Assembly: GCA_934486735.1 (NCBI GenBank)
Contig: CAKSQL010000041.1
Span: 1-17,900, forward strand
Length of the DNA: 17,900 nucleotides
Origin: an uncultured Clostridia bacterium
GTDB lineage: Bacteria > Bacillota > Clostridia > UBA1381
Reading direction: 5' to 3'
Shown: piece after piece, positions 6,994-13,725 of the stretch
Numbering within the stretch: the stretch's first letter is position 1
How the letters are laid out: each line of letters begins with the position of its first letter
Made by a program: the position numbers and the translations under genes
The notes under the pieces: model-generated
What the model was told of the DNA's origin: nothing
Databases searched by the model: none
Seen by the model: the letters and a program-made list of their open reading frames with translations, nothing else

Positions 6994-9081
6994 ATGTCAA
7001 AAAAGCTATTGATAGTTGAGTCTCCTGCAAAGGCAGGAACAATAAAAAAATATTTGGGCAAGGACTACACCGTTGTTGCATCGATGGGACATGTGATAGA
7101 TTTGCCCAAAAGCCAGCTCGCAATCGATGTCGATAACGATTTTCAGCCTAAATATATAACCATAAGAGGAAAGGGCGATCTCCTTTCTCAGCTGAAAAAA
7201 GAAGCGAAAAAAGCCGATATTATCTATCTCGCGACCGACCCTGACCGCGAGGGAGAGGCTATAAGCTGGCATTTGGCAAAGGCTCTTAAGATAGATCCTG
7301 AGTCAAAATGCAGAGTTACATTTAACGAAATCACAAAAACCGCGGTTAAGGCTGCGATAAAAAATCCCAGAAGCATAGACATGGATTTGGTTGACGCGCA
7401 GCAGGCGCGGCGCGTTCTCGACAGAATTGTGGGATATAAAATAAGCCCTATTCTGTGGGAAAAGGTAAAAAAAGGTCTGAGCGCGGGCAGAGTTCAGTCG
7501 GTGGCAACAAGAATGGTTTGCGACCGCGAGGAAGAAATTCAAAACTTTGTGCCTAAGGAATACTGGACCGTTGAGACAGAAATGCAGGACGAAAAGTCCA
7601 AAAAGAAATTTGCGGCAAAATATTTCGGCAAAGACGACGGTGAGGCAGAGCTGAACTGTGCCGAGGACGCAAAGGCAGTGACCGACGCGGTTGCAGGCGC
7701 GGACTTTATTGCGGACAGTGTTAAAAGAGGAGAAATGGTGAAAAATCCGCCCCCTCCCTTTACCACAAGCACACTTCAGCAGGACGCGTCGAGGAAAATC
7801 GGATTCAACACAAGCCGTACAATGCAGACGGCTCAGACTCTTTACGAGGGTGTTAATATAGGCGGAAAATACGGCGCAGTCGGTCTGATAACCTATATGA
7901 GAACCGACTCGCTGAGAATCGCAAGTGAGGCTCAGAGAGAAGCGTTGGCATATATTGATACGGCTTACGGCTCCGATTATGTGCATCCGAGACAGTACAA
8001 AAGCAAAAAAAATGCACAGGACGCGCACGAGGCAATCCGTCCGACAAGTATAAATATTCATCCTGCCGATATAAAGGACAAGCTTACAAACGACCAATAT
8101 AAGCTATACAAGCTGATTTGGGAGAGATTCGCGGCGAGTCAGATGTCGGCGGCGGTTTACAATACGATGAATGTTTCGATAAAGGCAAACGGGTATATTT
8201 TCAAGGCATCGGGAACATCGGTAAAATTTGACGGCTTTACGGCAGTCTACACCGAGGGCAGCGACGAGACAAAGAAAAAGGAAAAAATGCTGCCCGACGT
8301 GACAGAGGGTCAGAAGCTGAAATTAAAGGATATCCAGGGAAAGCAGCACTTCACTCAGCCGCCGGCACGCTTCACCGAAGCGGCGCTTGTGCGCGCACTG
8401 GAGGAGAACGGAATCGGCAGACCGAGTACCTATGCTCCGACAATTGCAACGATCATATCGCGCGGATATATAGTAAGGAGCAAAAAGCAGCTTGTTCCGA
8501 CCGATTTGGGAATGATAACAACCGATATCATGAAGAACAACTTCAAGGATATTGTCGATATAGAGTTCACTGCCGATATGGAGGAGGAGCTTGACGAGGT
8601 CGAGGACGGAAAGAGAGACTGGGTAGGAATTTTAAGAGAGTTCTATCCGCCGTTTGCGCAGAATCTCGAAAAGGCGCAGAGCGCAATCGCAAAGATACAG
8701 ATAAAGGACGAGGAGTCCGATGTTGTTTGTGAGAAGTGCGGACGAAAGATGGTTTATAAGCTGTCCAAATTCGGAAAATTCCTCGCATGCCCCGGATACC
8801 CCGAGTGCAAAAACACAAAGGCGATAAGGGAAGAAACGGGAGCAAAATGCCCCAAATGCGGCGGAGAGATTTTGGTTAAGAAATCACGCCGCGGAAAAGT
8901 ATACTACGGCTGCGAACATGCGCCGAAATGCGATTTTATGGCATGGGACGAGCCTGTGGCAAACGAAGTATGCCCCAAGTGCGGCGGTCTTTTGCTTAAG
9001 AAAAAGGGCAGAAAAGCAAAGATTATATGTGCGACGGACGGCTGCAATTACGAAAGGGAATTGAAGAAAAAAGCTGACTGA
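6994..9081 (+). CDS. topA: DNA topoisomerase I (type IA)
   Basis: Relaxes negatively supercoiled DNA through a transient 5'-phosphotyrosine link. The TOPRIM domain has VESPAK (E9) and the metal-binding TDPDREGE cluster (D82, D84, E86). The active-site tyrosine is Y301 in GLITYMRTDS. NGIGRPSTYAPTI lies in the later core region. The C-terminus carries three Cys4 zinc-ribbon repeats (CEKCGRKM..CPGYPEC, CPKCGGEI..CEHAPKC, CPKCGGLL..CATDGC), the last with a basic tail for DNA or RNA polymerase contact. The 695-residue length is standard for Firmicutes. GGGG (6982-6985) precedes the ATG by 8 bases. It lies between dprA and trmFO as in many Firmicutes. Confidence 0.97.
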   Translation: MSKKLLIVESPAKAGTIKKYLGKDYTVVASMGHVIDLPKSQLAIDVDNDFQPKYITIRGKGDLLSQLKKEAKKADIIYLATDPDREGEAISWHLAKALKIDPESKCRVTFNEITKTAVKAAIKNPRSIDMDLVDAQQARRVLDRIVGYKISPILWEKVKKGLSAGRVQSVATRMVCDREEEIQNFVPKEYWTVETEMQDEKSKKKFAAKYFGKDDGEAELNCAEDAKAVTDAVAGADFIADSVKRGEMVKNPPPPFTTSTLQQDASRKIGFNTSRTMQTAQTLYEGVNIGGKYGAVGLITYMRTDSLRIASEAQREALAYIDTAYGSDYVHPRQYKSKKNAQDAHEAIRPTSINIHPADIKDKLTNDQYKLYKLIWERFAASQMSAAVYNTMNVSIKANGYIFKASGTSVKFDGFTAVYTEGSDETKKKEKMLPDVTEGQKLKLKDIQGKQHFTQPPARFTEAALVRALEENGIGRPSTYAPTIATIISRGYIVRSKKQLVPTDLGMITTDIMKNNFKDIVDIEFTADMEEELDEVEDGKRDWVGILREFYPPFAQNLEKAQSAIAKIQIKDEESDVVCEKCGRKMVYKLSKFGKFLACPGYPECKNTKAIREETGAKCPKCGGEILVKKSRRGKVYYGCEHAPKCDFMAWDEPVANEVCPKCGGLLLKKKGRKAKIICATDGCNYERELKKKAD

Positions 9082-9091
9082 TTGTGAGCAG

Positions 9092-9202
9092 ATAAGGGGC
9101 TGTAAAAAAAGAGTGCAGAACGCTCCAAACGTGCCCGATGGTGTACCGGTGTACTCCAAAGCGGTGCGTTTGAACGGTCGGTGCTTTTTTACAGCCCCTT
9201 AT
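9092..9202. repeat. 111-bp imperfect palindrome with 18-bp perfect ends (MITE- or terminator-like)
   Basis: ATAAGGGGCTGTAAAAAA (9092-9109) is exactly inverted at 9185-9202. The interior is also partly self-complementary: CCAAACG near 9127 against CGTTTG near 9168, and an ACCGGT centre around 9140. The whole element could therefore fold into one long hairpin. It lies 10 bases after the topA stop and 23 bases before the trmFO start. It has no coding capacity, and no clear target-site duplication is visible. A long hairpin ending in a T-tract could also terminate the topA transcript. The 17013-17055 hairpin shares the motif GGGG(C/A)TGTAAAAAA. Confidence 0.75.
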
Positions 9203-9225
9203 GCGGATTGATAGGAGATTTGATA

Positions 9226-10533
9226 ATGGTAAAAATAATCGGGGCAGGTCTCGCCGGCTGCGAAGCGGCATGGCAGCTTGCCAAAAGGAATATTCCGGTG
9301 AAGCTTTGCGAAATGAAGCCGAAAAAATTCTCGCCGGCGCACAAAAGCGAAAGCTTTGCCGAGTTGGTGTGTTCAAATTCGCTCAAAGCGGAGAGAATTG
9401 AAAACGCATGCGGACTTTTAAAGGAGGAAATGCGTCTTTTCGATTCACTCATGATGCAGGCGGCGGATGTTTCGAAAGTGCCTGCCGGCGGAGCGCTGGC
9501 GGTTGACCGCGATATCTTTTCCGAGTTTATAACAGATAAAATAAAGTCTGATCCGTTTATAGATGTCATAAATGAGGAAATTACAAAAATCGATCCCGGG
9601 GAGTACACGATTGTGGCGACAGGCCCGCTGACATCCGACGCATTGAGCGAGGAAATAAAGCACATAACCGGCAGCGACAGCCTGTATTTCTATGATGCCG
9701 CGGCTCCGGTTGTGACCAAGGAAAGCATCGACATGAACAAGGTGTTCTATGCCGCAAGATACGACCGCGGAACGCCCGACTATATAAATTGTCCGATGAC
9801 GGCGGAGGAATATGCCGCTTTTTATAACGAGCTTGTAAACGCGGAGACCGCGCAGCTGAAAGATTTTGAGAACAGCAAGGTTTTTGAAGGCTGCATGCCG
9901 GTCGAAGTTATGGCAAAAAGGGGCGAGCAGACGCTGCTTTTCGGACCGTTAAAACCGGTCGGACTGGTGAATCCGAAGACCGGAAAGGACGACGCGCATG
10001 CGGTGGTTCAGCTGAGGCGCGACAATATGGAGGACACGCTCTATAACCTTGTCGGATTTCAGACAAATCTCAAATGGGGCGAGCAGAAAAGAGTTTTTTC
10101 TATGATTCCGGGACTCAGAAATGCCGAATTTGTGCGATACGGGGTTATGCATCGGAATACTTATCTTCAGGCGCCGAGGGTGCTTGACAGATATTATCGA
10201 ATGAAAAAATATCCGAAAGTGTTTTTTGCGGGACAGATAACAGGCGTTGAGGGGTACGTCGAATCGGCATCATCCGGCATACTTGCAGGACTTAATATGG
10301 CAAAAATGATACATGAAGAAGAACTTTTTGAACCGAATGCAAAAACGGCTATCGGTGCGCTGCCGCTGTATATAACGAATGAGGGAATAGAAAAATTGCA
10401 GCCGATGAATGCAAATTTCGGAATTATAGAGGGCTTGGAAAAGAGAGTCAAGGGAAAAAAGACGGAGCGGTATCGGCTTATTGCCGAACGTTCGCTGGAA
10501 CTTTTGAAAGAGCAGCTTGCGAAAGAGGGTTGA
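9226..10533 (+). CDS. trmFO: methylenetetrahydrofolate--tRNA-(uracil-5-)-methyltransferase TrmFO
   Basis: Folate- and FAD-dependent enzyme making 5-methyluridine at position 54 of tRNA, using methylenetetrahydrofolate rather than S-adenosylmethionine. The N-terminal FAD-binding motif is GAGLAGCEAA (6-15). The two cysteines known to matter in the family are present: C49 in VCSNSLKAE and C223 in FEGCMPVEVMA. RGEQTLLFGPLKPVGL, GFQTNLKW, AGQITGVEGYVES and SSGILAG are further signatures. ATG 9226 is preceded by AGGAG (9213-9217) at 8 bases, and the Rossmann motif starts directly; an in-frame ATG at 9181 lies inside the palindromic repeat and would add 15 foreign-looking residues. The 435-residue length is typical. 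Its promoter is unclear, so it is either read through from topA or transcribed from within the repeat region. Confidence 0.96.
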   Translation: MVKIIGAGLAGCEAAWQLAKRNIPVKLCEMKPKKFSPAHKSESFAELVCSNSLKAERIENACGLLKEEMRLFDSLMMQAADVSKVPAGGALAVDRDIFSEFITDKIKSDPFIDVINEEITKIDPGEYTIVATGPLTSDALSEEIKHITGSDSLYFYDAAAPVVTKESIDMNKVFYAARYDRGTPDYINCPMTAEEYAAFYNELVNAETAQLKDFENSKVFEGCMPVEVMAKRGEQTLLFGPLKPVGLVNPKTGKDDAHAVVQLRRDNMEDTLYNLVGFQTNLKWGEQKRVFSMIPGLRNAEFVRYGVMHRNTYLQAPRVLDRYYRMKKYPKVFFAGQITGVEGYVESASSGILAGLNMAKMIHEEELFEPNAKTAIGALPLYITNEGIEKLQPMNANFGIIEGLEKRVKGKKTERYRLIAERSLELLKEQLAKEG

Positions 10534-10662
10534 CAAGATGAGGATTCGGGAGCTTTAAATTAAAATGTATATGCCACTCAATTACGTTAATGTTATCTCG
10601 GAGCGGCAATACTAAAAAAGCATAAAAACAAACCGAACTCTGTCAAAAGCAGAGCAAATATG

Positions 10663-10710
10663 AAAAAACACGCTGATTTGGGGAATTTTCCGCAAATCGG
10701 CGCGTTTTTT
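10663..10710. terminator. bidirectional intrinsic terminator between trmFO and dapF
   Basis: An 18-bp stem (10663-10680 against 10693-10710) with one mismatch and one wobble is flanked by A6 on the left and T6 on the right, so it can work in both directions on the convergent trmFO and dapF transcripts. The rest of 10534-10776 holds one weak hairpin (CTCTG 10638-10642 with CAGAG 10650-10654) and no gene that I can support. Confidence 0.8.
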
Positions 10711-10776
10711 ATTGCTGCGAAAAAATATATATTGCTCCTTGAGATGAAATAAATGCGATCCGAATGGATTATATTT

Positions 10777-11610
10777 TTACAGTTTTATTTCGCCCTCGAA
10801 TACAAATTCGGCAGGACCTGTCATATAAACGCAGCCGTCGTCTTTATTCCATTCTATATGCAGAGTACCGCCGAGCAGGACAATATCAGCCTCATTTTCG
10901 ACAAAGCCGCACAGCGATGCGGCGACCATTGTGGCGCATGCGCCCGTTCCGCATGCGAGCGTTTCGCCCGCTCCGCGTTCCCAAACGCGCATTTTTATCG
11001 TTTTATTATCTATCACCTGTGCAAATTCAGTGTTGATTCGGCGCGGAAAAAGCGGATGATTTTCAAACTTCGGACCGAGTGTGTTTATATCGAGTGAGTC
11101 TGTGTCATCAATAAATATCACCGCGTGCGGATTCCCCATCGATACGCCGGTGACGAGATATTCTTTTCCGTCGGTTTCGACCGGGCGGCGGATAAAGGTA
11201 TCGCCGTCCGCGGATATGGGAATATCGTGCGGCTTTAAAATCGGCTTGCCCATGTTTACTCTTGCGGCAAAAACGCTGCCGTCCTTTAAAAACAGCTGCA
11301 ATTTTTTGATTCCTGCAAGAGTTTCGATTGTGATTTCGTCCTTATTTGTAAGTCCCTTGTCGCGGACATATTTTCCGACGCAGCGGATTGCATTTCCGCA
11401 CATTTCAGCCTGTGAGCCGTCCGAGTTGTACATATCCATTTTAAAATCGGCGGCATCCGACGGGCATATCAGAACAAGACCGTCCGAACCTATTCCGAAA
11501 TGGCGGTCGCTCACTTTTTTTGCCAGTTCGTTTATGTTTTGAAGCTTTTCTTCAAAGCAATTCACATATATGTAATCGTTTCCCAATCCCTGCATTTTTG
11601 TAAATTTCAT
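10777..11610 (-). CDS. dapF: diaminopimelate epimerase (DapF)
   Basis: Interconverts LL- and meso-diaminopimelate, supplying meso-DAP for peptidoglycan and the last precursor of lysine. It is a cofactor-free two-cysteine racemase. Both catalytic cysteines are present: C71 in EMCGNAIRC and C220 in LACGTGAC. KMQGLGNDY (5-13), RHFGIGSDG, GNPHAV and the WERGAGET motif are typical. The 277-residue length is normal. GGAG lies 7 bases before the ATG. Its start shares one base with the stop of the upstream ANTAR gene (TGATG), which indicates translational coupling. It is the last gene of a glnA-led operon, so DAP synthesis may follow nitrogen status in this organism. A bidirectional terminator follows. 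Confidence 0.96.
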   Translation of the reverse strand: MKFTKMQGLGNDYIYVNCFEEKLQNINELAKKVSDRHFGIGSDGLVLICPSDAADFKMDMYNSDGSQAEMCGNAIRCVGKYVRDKGLTNKDEITIETLAGIKKLQLFLKDGSVFAARVNMGKPILKPHDIPISADGDTFIRRPVETDGKEYLVTGVSMGNPHAVIFIDDTDSLDINTLGPKFENHPLFPRRINTEFAQVIDNKTIKMRVWERGAGETLACGTGACATMVAASLCGFVENEADIVLLGGTLHIEWNKDDGCVYMTGPAEFVFEGEIKL

Positions 11611-12143
11611 CAGAATACTCCTAACTCACTTAAAATAAATTTCGCGGTGTCCGCAAACTTTGATCCTGTGTCCATACTTCGCTTTTGAATAAAGCGGTGA
11701 GCCTGTTCCTCACTCATCATGTGCTTTTCAATCAGAATCTGCTTTGCAAGCTCGATAATCTTTTTCTCGTCATCGCTGCGTTTCGGCTTTTTGCGGCGGC
11801 GTATTCCGCCCATCAGCACATCGAGTCCCGAAAGTAACTGTGCATGATTAATCGGCAGCGGCATAACGAATATCTCATCATAGGATATGAGCGGCTGCTG
11901 ATCGGCGCGGATTAAGGATATCAGCGGCGTATCATGCGGCAGGTCCTCATACACTTCATTGACGGTGGCATCGGCAAGCTTAAAGCCCATAATGACCGGA
12001 CGGGCAGGGAGTTCGTTTGCAATACGAATAATTTCTGCTTTGGAATGGCAGTTTGCAGCAGCCGTAAAACCGCTGCCGGACAGCATCCGAACCATTTTCT
12101 GTGCGGTTTCATCCTTGGAAAATCCAAGTATTATTTGTTCCAA
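11610..12143 (-). CDS. ANTAR-domain RNA-binding regulator with a degenerate receiver domain
   Basis: Predicted antiterminator: ANTAR domains bind paired stem-loops in nascent RNA and prevent terminator formation. Residues 1-110 resemble a response-regulator receiver. The phosphoacceptor aspartate position is G53 (VIMGFKL) and the conserved lysine position reads VMPLP (M94), so phosphorylation is unlikely. A basic linker (RRRKKPKR) leads to the ANTAR helices (about 120-177) with KQILIEKHMMSEEQAHRFIQKRS and KFADTAKFIL. The start is TTG at 12143 with AAGGGGG 7 bases upstream; an out-of-frame ATG at 12147 lies only 3 bases from that site. It sits 55 bases downstream of glnA and overlaps dapF by one base. 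An ANTAR gene beside glnA is known in clostridia and linked to nitrogen control; that link is from the family, not from this sequence. Confidence 0.88.
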   Translation of the reverse strand: MEQIILGFSKDETAQKMVRMLSGSGFTAAANCHSKAEIIRIANELPARPVIMGFKLADATVNEVYEDLPHDTPLISLIRADQQPLISYDEIFVMPLPINHAQLLSGLDVLMGGIRRRKKPKRSDDEKKIIELAKQILIEKHMMSEEQAHRFIQKRSMDTGSKFADTAKFILSELGVF

Positions 12144-12168
12144 GCATTTTCCCCCTTTTCGAAAACAT

Positions 12169-12192
12169 AGATAATTGTAAAATCAATTATCT
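12169..12192 (-). other. hexaloop hairpin in the glnA-ANTAR intergenic RNA
   Basis: On the minus strand AGATAATTG (12192-12184), a six-base loop ATTTTA and CAATTATCT (12177-12169) make a perfect 9-bp stem. It lies between the glnA stop and the ribosome binding site of the ANTAR gene. Known ANTAR targets are pairs of hexaloop hairpins with A at loop position 1 and G at position 4; this loop has the A but not the G and is single. No T-run follows. It may instead set the ratio of glnA to downstream expression. Confidence 0.55.
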
Positions 12193-12198
12193 GAAATT

Positions 12199-13515
12199 TT
12201 AATATCGGATAAGATATTTCTTTACTTCCCATTCTCCGACATATTGCCGATATTCCTCATATTCTTCGGCTCTTGCGTCCAGATAACGTCTGAAAAGTCC
12301 GTCGCCCAAAAGCTCGCGGACAAATTCCGAACTGCGTGCGATTTTGACAGCCTCGTTAAGACTGTGCGGCATGCTGCCTATTCCGAGTTCGGCACGTTCA
12401 TCGGGCGAAAGTGCATAAACGTTTGCTTCCACTTTCGGCGGCGGTGTGAGATTATCCTCTATGCCGCGCAGCCCCGCTTTTATGCATGCAGCGAGCGCAA
12501 GATAGGGATTGCCGGACGGGTCGGGGGTACGAAATTCTATTTTTGCGCCGCCGCTTTTGTCTGCCGGGACTCTTACGGCGAGACTGCGGTTTATCTCCGA
12601 CCATGCTATGTGGCAGGGCGACTGACCGGAGGGGATAAGGCGCTTGTAGGAATTTACTGTCGGATTGGTGAAGCATGCAATTTCCGGCGCATACTTCAAA
12701 AGACCTGCAATAAAGCTTTTTGCGGTGTCGGTCAGCTCATTTCCGTCCGAAAACAAATCCTTGCCGCCCTTGAACAGCGAAAAATTAAGATGCATTCCCG
12801 ATCCCGGCTGACCGTTGAGCGGCTTGGGCATAAATGTCGCATGCAGACCATGGCGTTTTGCAATTGTTTTTACCACCATTTTAAAGGTCATTATTCTGTC
12901 GGCGGTTGTAAGAATTTCATCGTACTTAAAATCAACCTCGTGCTGACCTGCGGAGGATTCGTGGTGCGAGGATTCGACCTCGAAATCCATATCCTCAAGT
13001 GTGAGCACTATTTCGCGGCGGCAGTTCTCGCCGTTGTCGAGAGGTGCAACGTCGAAATATCCGCCCTCGTCATTTGTGCAGGCGGTCGGATTGCCGCGGT
13101 CGTCGGTGTTAAACAGGAAAAATTCGCACTCCGGACCGACAAAAAAGTCGTAGCCTTTGGATTTTGCCTCGGTAAGTACATTTTTTAAAACGTAGCGCGG
13201 ATCTCCCTCAAACGGCTTTCGGTCGTAGGTGTAGACATCGCATATAAAGCGCGCCACCTTGCCCTGATGCGGCCGCCAGGGGAAAATTTCGAATGTATCG
13301 AGATTGGGATAAAGGTACATATCCGATTCCGCAACATCGGCAAAGCCCGAGATTGCAGAGCCGTCGAATATGATTTCGTTATCCAAAGCTTTTTCAAGCT
13401 GTGATACCGTTATTGCTATATTTTTTACATGTCCTGACAAATCGCTGAATTGCAGACGTATAAATTGTACGTCCTCCTCCTCAACGAGCGCCATTATGTC
13501 TTGTTTGGTGTACAT
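12199..13515 (-). CDS. glnA: type I glutamine synthetase (GSI-alpha-like)
   Basis: Makes glutamine from glutamate, ammonia and ATP; dodecameric cytoplasmic enzyme and main entry point for ammonium. The beta-Grasp N-domain and catalytic domain are complete in 438 residues. Signatures include FDGSAISGF, GPECEFFLF, SHHESSAGQHEVDF, MPKPLNGQPGSGMH, NPTVNSYKRLIP, AWSEINRS and PSGNPYLALAA. The length, about 30 residues shorter than adenylylated enterobacterial enzymes, points to the Gram-positive GSI-alpha group. The feedback arginine of B. subtilis (R62 in GFVRIEESD) is D60 here (GFADVAESD), and the glutamate-flap residue (E304 in PGYEAP) is Q298 (PSGQSP). AAGGAG precedes the ATG by 10 bases. It is the first gene of an operon with the ANTAR regulator and dapF. 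The leader is about 50 bases and shows no attenuator. Confidence 0.95.
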   Translation of the reverse strand: MYTKQDIMALVEEEDVQFIRLQFSDLSGHVKNIAITVSQLEKALDNEIIFDGSAISGFADVAESDMYLYPNLDTFEIFPWRPHQGKVARFICDVYTYDRKPFEGDPRYVLKNVLTEAKSKGYDFFVGPECEFFLFNTDDRGNPTACTNDEGGYFDVAPLDNGENCRREIVLTLEDMDFEVESSHHESSAGQHEVDFKYDEILTTADRIMTFKMVVKTIAKRHGLHATFMPKPLNGQPGSGMHLNFSLFKGGKDLFSDGNELTDTAKSFIAGLLKYAPEIACFTNPTVNSYKRLIPSGQSPCHIAWSEINRSLAVRVPADKSGGAKIEFRTPDPSGNPYLALAACIKAGLRGIEDNLTPPPKVEANVYALSPDERAELGIGSMPHSLNEAVKIARSSEFVRELLGDGLFRRYLDARAEEYEEYRQYVGEWEVKKYLIRY

Positions 13516-13539
13516 GGGATATAGACTCCTTTCAATAAG

Positions 13540-13556
13540 CTGATTTTTTTAATCAG
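13540..13556 (-). other. short hairpin in the glnA leader
   Basis: CTGATT and AATCAG form a 6-bp stem around five A residues on the minus strand, between the predicted transcription start and the glnA ribosome binding site. It has no T-run and no second hairpin, so it does not resemble a terminator or an ANTAR target. Confidence 0.4.
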
Positions 13557-13574
13557 AAACTTTTCTATTATATA

Positions 13575-13603
13575 ATTTTATCATGATATAAAAAATTTGT
13601 CAA
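13575..13603 (-). promoter_or_regulatory. promoter of the glnA operon
   Basis: On the minus strand TTGACA (13603-13598) is followed after 17 bases by TAAAAT (13580-13575), with a second TATAAT (13572-13567) just downstream. The predicted start near 13568 leaves a leader of about 50 bases. The interval 13604-13725 towards the divergent gene is A-rich and holds no other clear signal. Confidence 0.75.
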
Positions 13604-13725
13604 GATATCTGCCGCTTATAGCAGAAAGTAATGCATAATAAGTAACAAAAAAGGGAAAAATAAATCGACAAAAAAGAGTGAGAGTTTTTGGCGGCGGATT
13701 GAACGGGGAGGAACGGTGAGATATA

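Noticed and set aside
7303..8097. Long open frame antisense to topA
   Set aside because: topA is unambiguous and full length; the antisense product shows no recognisable motif.
9181..9225. Earlier TrmFO start inside the palindromic element
   Set aside because: AGGAG at 9213-9217 and the Rossmann motif right after ATG 9226 make the shorter form much more likely.
10530..10559. Promoter-like TTGACA at the end of trmFO
   Set aside because: The matching -10 (TTTAAA) is poor and no supported gene lies downstream before the terminator.
12244..13188. Long open frame on the plus strand opposite glnA
   Set aside because: It is a codon-bias shadow of glnA, with Cys- and Arg-rich low-similarity content and no ribosome binding site.
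13516..13568. Riboswitch or ANTAR attenuator in the glnA leader
   Set aside because: The leader is only about 50 bases with one 6-bp stem and no T-run; no known regulatory RNA pattern fits.
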